15,224 nt of DNA from Gammaproteobacteria bacterium (lineage in GTDB: Bacteria; Pseudomonadota; Gammaproteobacteria; Methylococcales; UBA2780). Both the position numbers and the translations under genes were made by a program. Under the pieces are notes generated by a model, which saw only the letters and a program-made list of their open reading frames with translations, had not been told where the DNA came from and ran no database searches. Position 1 is the first letter of the stretch. The number at the start of each line of letters is the position of its first letter. The stretch is from positions 1-15,224 of the forward strand of contig QNFJ01000027.1 in the NCBI GenBank assembly GCA_003646305.1, in the 5' to 3' direction. Shown in pieces: positions 7,295-15,164 of the stretch.

Positions 7295-7996
7295 TTAATT
7301 TTTTGCGAGGGTCAGTTTTTCGATGCGCTTCTCGAAAGTGCCCTGGATAATGCGGTTAACATAAATCCCCGGCGTATGGATTTCATTGGGGTTTAATTCA
7401 CCCACTTCAACGATCTCTTCCACTTCTACGACGGTAATTTTTCCAGCGGTTGCAGCCATTGGATTGAAATTCATGGCAGTGTCGCGGTAAACAAGATTAC
7501 CAATTTTGTCGGCTTTCCAGGCTTTAACAATGGCGAAATCACCGGTAATGCTCTCTTCTAAAATATAGTCACGGCCATTGAACTGCTTCACTTCTTTGCC
7601 TTCTGCGACAGGTGTGCCGACTCCGGTTGCCGTGTAAAAAGCAGGAATGCCTGCGCCACCGGCACGCATTTTTTCTGCTAACGTGCCCTGTGGTGTTAAG
7701 TCCACTTCCAGTTCGCCAGAAAGGTATTGGCGTTCAAATTCAGCATTTTCTCCAACATAAGAGGAGACCATTTTTTTGATTTGCCTGTCCTTTAATAAAA
7801 TGCCCAGACCAAAATCATCCACACCACAGTTATTTGAGACGATGGTGAGCCCTTTTACGCCCATCTCTTTGATCTCCCGGGTCAGTCCTTCAGGGATACC
7901 ACAAAGACCAAAACCACCCGCAATAATGGTCATATCATCAGATAGTCCGGCCATTGCCTCCTGGTAGGTGGATACAACTTTGTTAAAACCACTCAT
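7295..7996 (-). CDS. scoA: 3-oxoacid CoA-transferase subunit A
   Basis: Alpha subunit partnering ScoB; 233 residues. The start is set at the ATG of MSGFNKVV because GAGGAG lies six bases upstream. An in-frame extension of 23 codons (to 8065) would overlap the HMG-CoA lyase gene and lacks family similarity. The CoA-transferase signature DDMTIIAGGFGLCGIP spans residues 20-35. NNCGVDDFGLG and RAGGAGIPAFYTATGVGT are standard ScoA blocks, and the C-terminus HTPGIYVNRIIQG is typical. It lies between liuE and scoB and converts acetoacetate released by HMG-CoA lyase to acetoacetyl-CoA. Confidence 0.93.
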   Translation of the reverse strand: MSGFNKVVSTYQEAMAGLSDDMTIIAGGFGLCGIPEGLTREIKEMGVKGLTIVSNNCGVDDFGLGILLKDRQIKKMVSSYVGENAEFERQYLSGELEVDLTPQGTLAEKMRAGGAGIPAFYTATGVGTPVAEGKEVKQFNGRDYILEESITGDFAIVKAWKADKIGNLVYRDTAMNFNPMAATAGKITVVEVEEIVEVGELNPNEIHTPGIYVNRIIQGTFEKRIEKLTLAKN

Positions 7997-8002
7997 GGTT
8001 TT

Positions 8003-8008
8003 CTCCTC
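8003..8008 (-). promoter_or_regulatory. Ribosome binding site deciding the scoA start
   Basis: On the - strand GAGGAG stands six bases before the ATG at 7996. The longer frame starting at 8065 has no comparable site and would run into the end of liuE, so 7996 is the start. Confidence 0.75.
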
Positions 8009-8054
8009 ATTAAATAATTTGTCTAATCTATTTTGAATGTCAGTTGCAGAACGT

Positions 8055-8954
8055 CTAAGAGACAATCGCGCTAATTCGGCTGTTGTTTGTGCAACTTATT
8101 TCATTGGTGATGTAATGGCCGGCAGCAACCAGTTTGTCCAGATCAATACCGGTTTGTATGCCCATTCCATGTAACATATAAACAACATCTTCTGTGGAGA
8201 CATTGCCGGATGCGCCTTTTGCGTAAGGGCAGCCACCGAGGCCTGCAACCGAAGCATCAATGTTGGGCACACCGTATTCGAGACAGGCTAAAATATTGGC
8301 GAGAGCTTGTCCGCGTGTATCGTGAAAATGGAGTGCCAGTTTTTCAGCGGGAACTTGCTGTAAGACGGCTTCAATCATTTTCTGAGCCTTCAATGGTGTA
8401 CCAATACCAATGGTGTCGCCGAGCGAAACTTCGTAGCAGCCCATATCGATTAAGGCCTTTGTGATGCGAACAACTTCATCGACAGAGACGTCACCCTCGT
8501 AAGGGCAGCCTAAAACGCAAGAAGTATAACCACGAACTTTAATGCCGTTATCTAAGGCTTTTGCCATAAGCGGTTCGAAACGTTTTAACGCTTCATCGGC
8601 TGTGCAATTAGTGTTCTTCTGGCTGAAGGTTTCGGAGGCTGCAGCAAAGACTGCTACCTCTTTTGCACCACACTCCATAGCTCGGTCAAAACCTTTTAGA
8701 TTAGGTGTCAGGACGATGTAGTTTGTTTCTGGTCGTGCTTTAAGTTGGCCGAGAATCTCAGCCGCATCGGCCATTTGTGGCACCCACTTTGGACTGACAA
8801 AACTACTGACTTCAATGTCTTTAATGCCTGAATCACAAAGCTGGTTAATAAGTGCCAGCTTGGTTTCAGTGGGAACCTGGGTTTTGATGTTCTGTAGCCC
8901 ATCGCGAGGAGAGACCTCAACAATGCGAGCCGTTTTGGGATAATTTTTAGTCAT
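8055..8954 (-). CDS. liuE: Hydroxymethylglutaryl-CoA lyase
   Basis: Cleaves HMG-CoA to acetyl-CoA and acetoacetate, the last specific step of leucine breakdown. It has 299 residues, the normal bacterial length, forming a TIM barrel of the HMGL-like family. Catalytic features are visible: EVSPRDGLQN (13-22, with Arg17 and Asp18), the metal-binding HFHDTRGQ (209-216, His209 and His211), and the signature SVAGLGGCPYAKGASG (235-250) with the active-site Cys242. The gene follows liuD after a 75-base spacer holding a strong hairpin, and precedes scoA by 58 bases. Only a modest AGG element lies ahead of the ATG. No mitochondrial-type leader or fusion is seen. Confidence 0.95.
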   Translation of the reverse strand: MTKNYPKTARIVEVSPRDGLQNIKTQVPTETKLALINQLCDSGIKDIEVSSFVSPKWVPQMADAAEILGQLKARPETNYIVLTPNLKGFDRAMECGAKEVAVFAAASETFSQKNTNCTADEALKRFEPLMAKALDNGIKVRGYTSCVLGCPYEGDVSVDEVVRITKALIDMGCYEVSLGDTIGIGTPLKAQKMIEAVLQQVPAEKLALHFHDTRGQALANILACLEYGVPNIDASVAGLGGCPYAKGASGNVSTEDVVYMLHGMGIQTGIDLDKLVAAGHYITNEISCTNNSRISAIVS

Positions 8955-8990
8955 ATTGATTAACCTACGCTCTGTTTTTACACGAAGATC

Positions 8991-9020
8991 ACGGTTGCCA
9001 ACAGTTCGGTTGGCAACCGT
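8991..9020 (-). other. Strong intercistronic hairpin between liuD and liuE
   Basis: A perfect 12-bp inverted repeat, ACGGTTGCCAAC (8991-9002) with GTTGGCAACCGT (9009-9020), and a 6-base loop. In the operon's direction it is followed by GATCTTCG, so a T tract is absent; on the + strand it is followed by TTTT, but no + strand gene needs a terminator here. It may protect the 3' end of a processed liuABD message or pause transcription. Confidence 0.6.
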
Positions 9021-9029
9021 TTTCGGTGG

Positions 9030-11033
9030 TTAACTCTCTTCAGCAAACGTAATTAATGTTGCATCAGCCTCAACAAAGTCCTCTTCAGCGCAGAAGACCT
9101 GATCGACTTCGCCATCAAAAGGTGCCGTGAGTGTGTGCTCCATCTTCATCGCTTCGAGAATAGCCAATGGTTGACCCTCCGTGACCGCATCACCATTTTT
9201 GACCAGAACTTTTAAAAGTTTTCCGGGCATGGGTGCAATGATATTGGAGGCACCGCCTATATCAGTAAGGTTGGGCTCAAAAGGATTAACTTCGGTGAGC
9301 GCATACCAGCGGTTTTGCCATGAGACGAGCAAGGTGTCGTCATTTCTTAGTGTAATAAAACGTTCCCAGCTACCATTGATTTGTAGACGAACAACATTGT
9401 TTTCGCACTCTTCAGCCAGCACATCAAGATCATTCTCAAGGTGAAAAATGAAGTGGTTATCATGTTCGGTGACAACGATTTCGATGTCATCGCCTTCTTC
9501 ATAACGGAAAAACAGGCTTCTTTCACTCTGTCCATTTGGACGCCAACCGGTAGTGTCAAACCAGGGTGAATTAGAATCATCTGCTGTCGCTGCCATTGTA
9601 GAAACAGCTTTCTGTCCATCAAGAAGTAGGCGTACGCTTGCGGCTAAAAGAACGTTCTCAGGGAGCTCAACACGGCTCTCTTCAAGAAGCGTCTCAAGTT
9701 TTGCATCGATGTATTGTGTATCAATACGGTTCTCAATAAAGTCAGGATGCGTGGCAAGTGTTTCAAGGAAAGCGATGTTATTTTCAACACCAATAATGCC
9801 ACTTTCACCTAGCGCCTTGAGTAGTCGATTGCGTGCAATTTCACGATCTTCTCCCCAGACAACCAGTTTGGCAATCATTGGGTCATAGAAGACACTAATC
9901 ACATCACCTTCTTCAACGCCTGTTTCTACGCGGCAGTTTTCATCTGCCTGTGGAAAACGGAGGTGGTGAAGTTTTCCTGTTGAAGGGAGGAAAAGGTTGT
10001 TTGGATTCTCAGCATAAAGGCGTGTTTCAAATGAATGCCCTGTGCTGGTGATCTCTTCTTGCTTGAGAGGCAGTGGTTCGCCCGCAGCTACACGTAGCTG
10101 CCATTCGACAAGATCCTGCCCTGTGACCATTTCGGTAACAGGATGCTCCACCTGAAGGCGAGTGTTCATTTCCATAAAGTAAAAAGAACGATCTTCACCG
10201 ACGATAAACTCGATGGTGCCAGCCCCTAGATAGCTAATCGCACGCGCCGCATTAGCCGCTGCGATTCCCATTGCCTGACGTGTCTCTTCATCAAGGAAAG
10301 GAGAGGGAGTCTCTTCGATAATCTTCTGGTGACGGCGTTGTAGCGAGCACTCACGTTCGTGCAGATGAACATAGTGTCCGTGTGAATCACCAAAGACCTG
10401 AAACTCAATATGGCGAGGCTTGGAGATATAACGCTCAAGTAAAACGCGGTCATCACCAAAAGCATTGGTCGCTTCACGTTTAACTGAATCAAGGCTGCTA
10501 GCAAATTCAGCGGCTTCGTTAACAACACGCATTCCTTTACCACCGCCACCAGAAACAGCTTTAATCAAAAGTGGGAAGCCAACGTGACCCGCTTGCTCTT
10601 CTAGATAGGCAGGATCTTGATTTTTACCGTGATAACCAGGAACAACAGGAACATCCGCTGCTTCCATGAGCGCTTTAGCAGCGTCCTTGGCGCCCATTTT
10701 GACGATTGAGTCTGCTGAAGGGCCAATAAAGGTGATACCGGCCTCAGGACAGGCCCGTGCAAAAGCACTGTTTTCTGATAGAAACCCGTAAGCGGGGTGA
10801 ATCGCATCGACTCCAACCCGTTTTGCCAGGGTTAAAAGCGTATCGACTTTCAGGTAGGATTCGTCGGGGCGCGAACCACCAATATGGTACGCTTCATCCG
10901 CCAATTTAACGTGTCGCGCATGGCGATCTGCATCAGAGTAAACGGCAACGCTGGTAATCCCCATTTTCTTCAGGGTGGAAATGACGCGGCAAGCGATTTC
11001 GCCACGGTTTGCAATTAGTACTTTTTTAAACAT
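9030..11033 (-). CDS. liuD: Methylcrotonoyl-CoA carboxylase alpha (biotin-containing) subunit
   Basis: Biotin carboxylase plus biotin carrier subunit of 3-methylcrotonoyl-CoA carboxylase, which makes 3-methylglutaconyl-CoA with ATP and bicarbonate. It has 667 residues. The biotin carboxylase domain starts at KVLIANRGEIACR (4-16), with the ATP-grasp loop SGGGGKGM (161-168), HERECSLQRRHQKIIEE (225-241) and MNTRLQVEHPVTE (289-301). A linker domain of about 150 residues follows, then a C-terminal biotinyl domain with AMKM at 628-631 and Lys630 as the biotin site. Its pairing with liuB 15 bases upstream and its place between isovaleryl-CoA dehydrogenase and HMG-CoA lyase select methylcrotonoyl-CoA over acetyl-, propionyl- or geranyl-CoA. 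A GAGGAG site precedes the ATG. Confidence 0.94.
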   Translation of the reverse strand: MFKKVLIANRGEIACRVISTLKKMGITSVAVYSDADRHARHVKLADEAYHIGGSRPDESYLKVDTLLTLAKRVGVDAIHPAYGFLSENSAFARACPEAGITFIGPSADSIVKMGAKDAAKALMEAADVPVVPGYHGKNQDPAYLEEQAGHVGFPLLIKAVSGGGGKGMRVVNEAAEFASSLDSVKREATNAFGDDRVLLERYISKPRHIEFQVFGDSHGHYVHLHERECSLQRRHQKIIEETPSPFLDEETRQAMGIAAANAARAISYLGAGTIEFIVGEDRSFYFMEMNTRLQVEHPVTEMVTGQDLVEWQLRVAAGEPLPLKQEEITSTGHSFETRLYAENPNNLFLPSTGKLHHLRFPQADENCRVETGVEEGDVISVFYDPMIAKLVVWGEDREIARNRLLKALGESGIIGVENNIAFLETLATHPDFIENRIDTQYIDAKLETLLEESRVELPENVLLAASVRLLLDGQKAVSTMAATADDSNSPWFDTTGWRPNGQSERSLFFRYEEGDDIEIVVTEHDNHFIFHLENDLDVLAEECENNVVRLQINGSWERFITLRNDDTLLVSWQNRWYALTEVNPFEPNLTDIGGASNIIAPMPGKLLKVLVKNGDAVTEGQPLAILEAMKMEHTLTAPFDGEVDQVFCAEEDFVEADATLITFAEES

Positions 11034-11048
11034 TATTCTTTCTCCTCA

Positions 11049-12656
11049 TTACATTCTGAAGATGCCAAAATCGGTTTTCTCGATAGGCGTTTTCAATGCA
11101 GTTGCCAGCGCGAGTCCGAGTACACGTCGGGTATCGCGAGGATCAAGGATGCCATCGTCCCAAAGTCGAGCGGTGGCGAAGTAGGGATTCCCTTGTTCTT
11201 CGTATTGAGCAAGAATCGGTTTTCTAAATTCTTCCTCTTCCTCAGCAGACCAGCTTCCACCATCCATTTCGATCTGATCTCGTTTGACGGTTGCCAGTAC
11301 CGATGCGGCCTGTTCACCACCCATTGTTGAGATTCGTGAGTTTGGCCAGCTCCAGAGCATTCTTGAGCCAAAAGCCCGTCCGCACATGCCGTAGTTACCG
11401 GCACCATATGAACCACCGATAAGGACGGTAAATTTAGGAACCTTAGAACAGGAAACGGCAGTCACCATCTTGGCGCCATTTTTGGCAATACCTTCTTCTT
11501 CATATTTTTTACCGACCATAAAGCCAGTGATGTTTTGAAGGAATAGCAACGGAATACCGCGTTGGTTACAAAGCTCAATGAAGTGCGTCCCTTTGAGTGC
11601 CGAAGGAGAAAAAAGGATACCGTTGTTGGCAATAATTCCGACTGGATAGCCGTGGATGTGTGCAAAACCACAGACCAGTGTTGGGCCAAAAAGAGGCTTG
11701 AATTCCTGGAAATCAGAACCATCAACCAGACGTGCAATGATTTCGCGAACTTCAAAAGGTTGGCGAGCATCTTTCGGGATAACACCGAGAATGTCATCAG
11801 TTGGGTAGAGTGGTTCACGAGATTCACGAACTTTGGCTTGAATTGTTTTTGTGACGTTCAAATGCTCAATAATATCGCGTGCAATCGACAGCGCATGGGT
11901 ATCGTCTTCTGCAATATGATCGGTTACGCCTGATTGCTTACAGTGAAGTTCAGCACCTCCAAGCTCCTCAGAAGAGACCACTTCCCCTGTAGCGGCTTTC
12001 ACAAGTGGTGGGCCACCCAGAAATATTGTGCCCTGTTCTCTAACGATAATTGATTCATCGCACAGTGATGGAATGTAAGCGCCGCCTGCAGTACAAGAGC
12101 CCATAACCACCGCAATCTGAGGAATGCCGTCACCAGACATTCTGGTTTGGTTGTAGAAAAAACGACCAAAATGCTCTTTGTCAGGGAAAACTTCGTGTTG
12201 TAAAGGTAAGAAGGCACCACCTGAGTCAACAAGATAGATACAAGGTAAGCGGTTTTCGGCTGCAATCTCTTGTGCTCTAAGATGTTTTTTGACGGTTAGT
12301 GGGTAGTAAGTCCCCCCTTTTACCGTTGCGTCATTAGCAATAACCATCACTTCAATACCATGGACGCGACCGATGCCTGTAATAATGCCGGCAGCCGGTG
12401 CATTGCCATCATACATTTCGTAAGCGGCTAATTGAGAGAGCTCGAGGAAAGCACTGCCTGAGTCGAGCAATGCTTTAATACGGTCTCTTGGTAAGAGTTT
12501 ATTGCGATCAAGGTGCTTCTTACGAGCACGTTCACCACCACCTTGTGCGGCTGTTGTGATTCGACCTTTTAGCTCATCAACAAGCAATTCCATTTGAGCT
12601 TTGTTCTCTTTGAAATCGGGTGAGGCTGTTTCCAGTTTTGATTTAATGGTTGGCAT
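11049..12656 (-). CDS. liuB: Methylcrotonoyl-CoA carboxylase beta (carboxyltransferase) subunit
   Basis: Transfers the carboxyl group from carboxybiotin on LiuD to methylcrotonoyl-CoA. It has 535 residues, the usual length for MCC beta. Crotonase-like N and C halves are both present: GGTYYPLTVKKHLR (114-127), the oxyanion-hole segment GSCTAGGAYIP (186-196), GGPPLVKAATGE (214-225), and in the C half GSYGAGNYGMCGRAF (414-428) and MGGEQAASVLATV (444-456). The C-terminus GIFRM resembles that of MCC beta chains. AGGAG plus a second GGTAA lie before the ATG. The 71-base spacer upstream separates it from the thiolase gene and contains a 12-base palindrome. Confidence 0.95.
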   Translation of the reverse strand: MPTIKSKLETASPDFKENKAQMELLVDELKGRITTAAQGGGERARKKHLDRNKLLPRDRIKALLDSGSAFLELSQLAAYEMYDGNAPAAGIITGIGRVHGIEVMVIANDATVKGGTYYPLTVKKHLRAQEIAAENRLPCIYLVDSGGAFLPLQHEVFPDKEHFGRFFYNQTRMSGDGIPQIAVVMGSCTAGGAYIPSLCDESIIVREQGTIFLGGPPLVKAATGEVVSSEELGGAELHCKQSGVTDHIAEDDTHALSIARDIIEHLNVTKTIQAKVRESREPLYPTDDILGVIPKDARQPFEVREIIARLVDGSDFQEFKPLFGPTLVCGFAHIHGYPVGIIANNGILFSPSALKGTHFIELCNQRGIPLLFLQNITGFMVGKKYEEEGIAKNGAKMVTAVSCSKVPKFTVLIGGSYGAGNYGMCGRAFGSRMLWSWPNSRISTMGGEQAASVLATVKRDQIEMDGGSWSAEEEEEFRKPILAQYEEQGNPYFATARLWDDGILDPRDTRRVLGLALATALKTPIEKTDFGIFRM

Positions 12657-12694
12657 ATTAGTTACCTTATCTCCTCTTTATGAAGCACTATTTT

Positions 12695-12706
12695 TAAGTG
12701 CACTTA
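12695..12706. promoter_or_regulatory. 12-base palindrome upstream of liuB
   Basis: TAAGTGCACTTA is a perfect palindrome in the AT-rich spacer between the thiolase stop and liuB. Having no loop, it is more like a protein-binding site than a hairpin. No promoter boxes are convincing. A chance palindrome of this size is quite possible. Confidence 0.25.
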
Positions 12707-12727
12707 TAAATCGTCTATTAAATTTCT

Positions 12728-13912
12728 TTAGATTATTTCCAGAGCCATTGCAGTGGCTTCACCACCACCGATGCACAGGCTGGCAATCCCTTTTTTTAAT
12801 CCCCTGTTTCTTAATGCATGAATCAATGTCACCAGTACTCGAGCACCCGATGCACCAATAGGGTGACCTAACGCGCAAGCGCCCCCATTAACATTAACCT
12901 TATCGGGATCAAGTTGTAGCTCTTTAATGGCTGCCATAGTGACTACTGCAAAAGCTTCATTAACCTCAAAAAGATCAACATCAGCTACTTGCCAATCACA
13001 TTTTTTGAGCACTTTCTGAATAGCATAGATTGGCGCGGTACTAAACCAGTCAGGGTCTTGAGCATGAACGGCTTGAGCCACTATTCTTGCTAACGGTTTG
13101 AGCCCTTGCGCCTCAGCTTCTGCCTCATCCATTAATAGCAAAGCGGCAGCGCCATCTGATATTGACGAAGAGTTGGCCGCGGTGACGCTACCCTCTTTTT
13201 TGAAAGCCGGGCGAAGTGTTTTGATTTTCTCAAAATTAGCGAGTGGTGGCTGTTCGTCGTTAACAAAGGTCTGTTCTTGCTTACGCCGCCCAGTGACGGT
13301 TACAGGAACAATTTCATCTGAGAAGGCTTGAGTTTGTTGTGCCTTGAGTGCCTTTTGTAGAGAAGAGATGGCGAAGTCATCTTGTGCTTCTCGGCTAAAG
13401 CCCAGTTTATCTGCACAAAGCTCAGCGAAATTACCCATCAGTTTGCCGTGTTTAATATCGGTCAGGCCATCAAAAAACATATGGTCAACCAATTTTCCAT
13501 CACCCATTTTGTAGCCACTTCTTGCCTCGGGCAATAAGTAGGGGGTATTGGTCATCGATTCCATGCCACCGGTAATAACAATGCTGGCATCACCCGCAAG
13601 GATCTGATTGCGGCCATACATGACAGCCTGCATACCAGAGCCACACATTTTATTAAGAGTGTTACAGGGAGTAGAGAGGGGCAACCCTCCTTTTAATGCC
13701 GCCTGGCGGGCTGGGGCCTGTCCTTGCCCGGCAGGGAGCACACAGCCGAAGTGAAGTTCATCTACTTTGTCAGCGTCGATAGTTGATGATTCCAGAACGG
13801 CACGAACGGCACTTGCACCAAGATCCGATGCAGATAGCGATGAGAACTGGCCCTGAAAGGAGCCTAAGGGTGTTCTTTTTGCGGCAACAATAACAACTTT
13901 TTTCTGATTCAT
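12728..13912 (-). CDS. atoB: Acetyl-CoA C-acetyltransferase (thiolase)
   Basis: Cleaves acetoacetyl-CoA with CoA to two acetyl-CoA, or condenses in reverse. It has 394 residues, the typical cytosolic thiolase length. The nucleophile Cys90 is in NTLNKMCGSGM, NEAFA is at 318-322, the base His350 in GGACALGHPIGASG, and the second cysteine Cys380 in SLCIGGGEA. The segment AANSSSISDGAAAL (245-258) departs from the more common GNAS form but keeps the DGAAA core. The operon makes acetoacetyl-CoA by two routes, so degradation is the likely direction; a broader beta-ketothiolase role (for example 2-methylacetoacetyl-CoA from isoleucine) is possible. GAGAGG lies six bases before the ATG, just after an intrinsic terminator. 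Confidence 0.93.
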   Translation of the reverse strand: MNQKKVVIVAAKRTPLGSFQGQFSSLSASDLGASAVRAVLESSTIDADKVDELHFGCVLPAGQGQAPARQAALKGGLPLSTPCNTLNKMCGSGMQAVMYGRNQILAGDASIVITGGMESMTNTPYLLPEARSGYKMGDGKLVDHMFFDGLTDIKHGKLMGNFAELCADKLGFSREAQDDFAISSLQKALKAQQTQAFSDEIVPVTVTGRRKQEQTFVNDEQPPLANFEKIKTLRPAFKKEGSVTAANSSSISDGAAALLLMDEAEAEAQGLKPLARIVAQAVHAQDPDWFSTAPIYAIQKVLKKCDWQVADVDLFEVNEAFAVVTMAAIKELQLDPDKVNVNGGACALGHPIGASGARVLVTLIHALRNRGLKKGIASLCIGGGEATAMALEII

Positions 13913-13930
13913 AATAATCCTCTCAAACTC

Positions 13931-13962
13931 AAAAAAGGGCTCTGCCCATATGGGCAGAGCTC
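13931..13962 (-). terminator. Intrinsic terminator/attenuator between liuA and the thiolase gene
   Basis: A 22-base perfect palindrome at 13939-13960 folds into a 9-bp G+C-rich stem (GCTCTGCCC with GGGCAGAGC) with an ATAT loop. On the - strand it is followed directly by CC and six T (13936-13931). It lies about 42 bases after the liuA stop and ends only 18 bases before the thiolase ATG, leaving little room for a promoter. It therefore probably reduces, rather than stops, transcription of the downstream genes. Confidence 0.88.
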
Positions 13963-14003
13963 AGGAGTGATATCTCGTCTGACAGAGACATCAGAGGCAA
14001 TTG

Positions 14004-15164
14004 TTATTTGGTGTCTTCGAAAAGTTCGCGCCCAATCAGCATGCGGCGAATTTCATTCGTGCCAGCACCAATATCATAAAGTTTGGCGTCTCTAAGCAGA
14101 CGGCCTGTTGAAAATTCGTTGATATAGCCATTACCACCGAGTGTCTGAATCGCTTCAAGAGACACTTTGACAGCATTTTCAGAAGCAAAAAGAAGTAGGG
14201 CAGCGGCATCTTTCCTGGAATCTACACCATTATCGTATTGCTCAGCAACACGATAAGCAAAGGCGCGTGTGCTCTGTAGTGCAGTATACATATCCGCCAT
14301 TTTTCCCTGCATCAGTTCGAACATGCCAATGGGTTTACCAAACTGTTTGCGCTCATGAATATAAGGGAGGGAAATATCCATTGCTGCCTGCATAATGCCG
14401 ATAGGGCCACCTGATAGAACCATGCGTTCGGTATTGAGTCCCTTCATCAGAACTTTCACACCATTGTTTACTTCACCCAGCACATTTTCTTCGGGGATTT
14501 CGCAATCTTCGAAAACAAGCTCGCAGGTGTTAGAGCCACGCATCCCTAATTTGTCGAGTTTTTGCGCAGTTGAAAAGCCTTTCATTCCTTTTTCGATGAT
14601 AAAGGCAGTCATGCAGCGTGATCCGGCTTCCGGGCCTGCTGTACGCATATAGACGATCAGAACATGGGCATCGGGACCGTTAGTGATCCACATTTTATTG
14701 CCATTAGCGATCCATTTGTTGCCGACTTTTTTGGCTGTGCAGCTCATGGAGCCCACTACATCAGATCCTGCACCGGGTTCTGACATGGCGAGTGCACCAA
14801 TATGTTCACCTGAGCAGAGTTTAGGCAGGTATTTGTTACGCTGCTCTTCATTACCATTTAAATAAAGGTTGTTGATCAGAAGATTTGAGCAGGCACCATA
14901 AGAAAGGCCGATAGAAGCTGAACCACGTGAGATTTCTTCCATTGTGACTAGGTGAGCGAGGTAGCCCATGCCGGTGCCACCATACTGCTCAGGGACAGTC
15001 ATTCCCAGCAATCCCATTTCACCGAACTTGACCCAAAGTTCATTAGGGAAAGCGTTTTCCTGGTCAACTTTCTCAGCTAAAGGGGCAACTTCTCCTTCGG
15101 TGAACTTGCGTACTGCATCACGGAGAGGATCGATATCGTCGTTTAGTTTTACATTAAAAGGCAT
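14004..15164 (-). CDS. liuA: Isovaleryl-CoA dehydrogenase
   Basis: FAD flavoprotein oxidising isovaleryl-CoA to 3-methylcrotonyl-CoA, passing electrons to ETF. It has 386 residues. Acyl-CoA dehydrogenase motifs are present: ALAMSEPGAGSD (124-135), WITNGPDAH (159-167), QTLGGNGY (340-347). The catalytic base is Glu246 in NTERMVLSGGPIG, on the helix used by isovaleryl-CoA dehydrogenases. The position where most family members carry the base instead reads GAGTNEIRR (366-374), with no Glu before GTN. This pair of traits is diagnostic for isovaleryl-CoA dehydrogenase. GAGGAAAT is placed well before the ATG. It is the first gene of the leucine/isovalerate operon; a regulator gene of the LiuR type, if present, would lie beyond the window. 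Confidence 0.96.
   Translation of the reverse strand: MPFNVKLNDDIDPLRDAVRKFTEGEVAPLAEKVDQENAFPNELWVKFGEMGLLGMTVPEQYGGTGMGYLAHLVTMEEISRGSASIGLSYGACSNLLINNLYLNGNEEQRNKYLPKLCSGEHIGALAMSEPGAGSDVVGSMSCTAKKVGNKWIANGNKMWITNGPDAHVLIVYMRTAGPEAGSRCMTAFIIEKGMKGFSTAQKLDKLGMRGSNTCELVFEDCEIPEENVLGEVNNGVKVLMKGLNTERMVLSGGPIGIMQAAMDISLPYIHERKQFGKPIGMFELMQGKMADMYTALQSTRAFAYRVAEQYDNGVDSRKDAAALLLFASENAVKVSLEAIQTLGGNGYINEFSTGRLLRDAKLYDIGAGTNEIRRMLIGRELFEDTK

Noticed and set aside
7997..8065. N-terminal extension of scoA (23 more codons) overlapping liuE
   Set aside because: It begins inside the end of the HMG-CoA lyase gene, has no ribosome site and no family-like sequence; the ATG at 7996 has GAGGAG at ideal spacing.
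4141..15164. A novel defence, mobile or secondary-metabolite system
   Set aside because: Every gene belongs to a known central-catabolism family with intact catalytic residues; no integrase, transposase, toxin, repeat array or odd base composition was seen.
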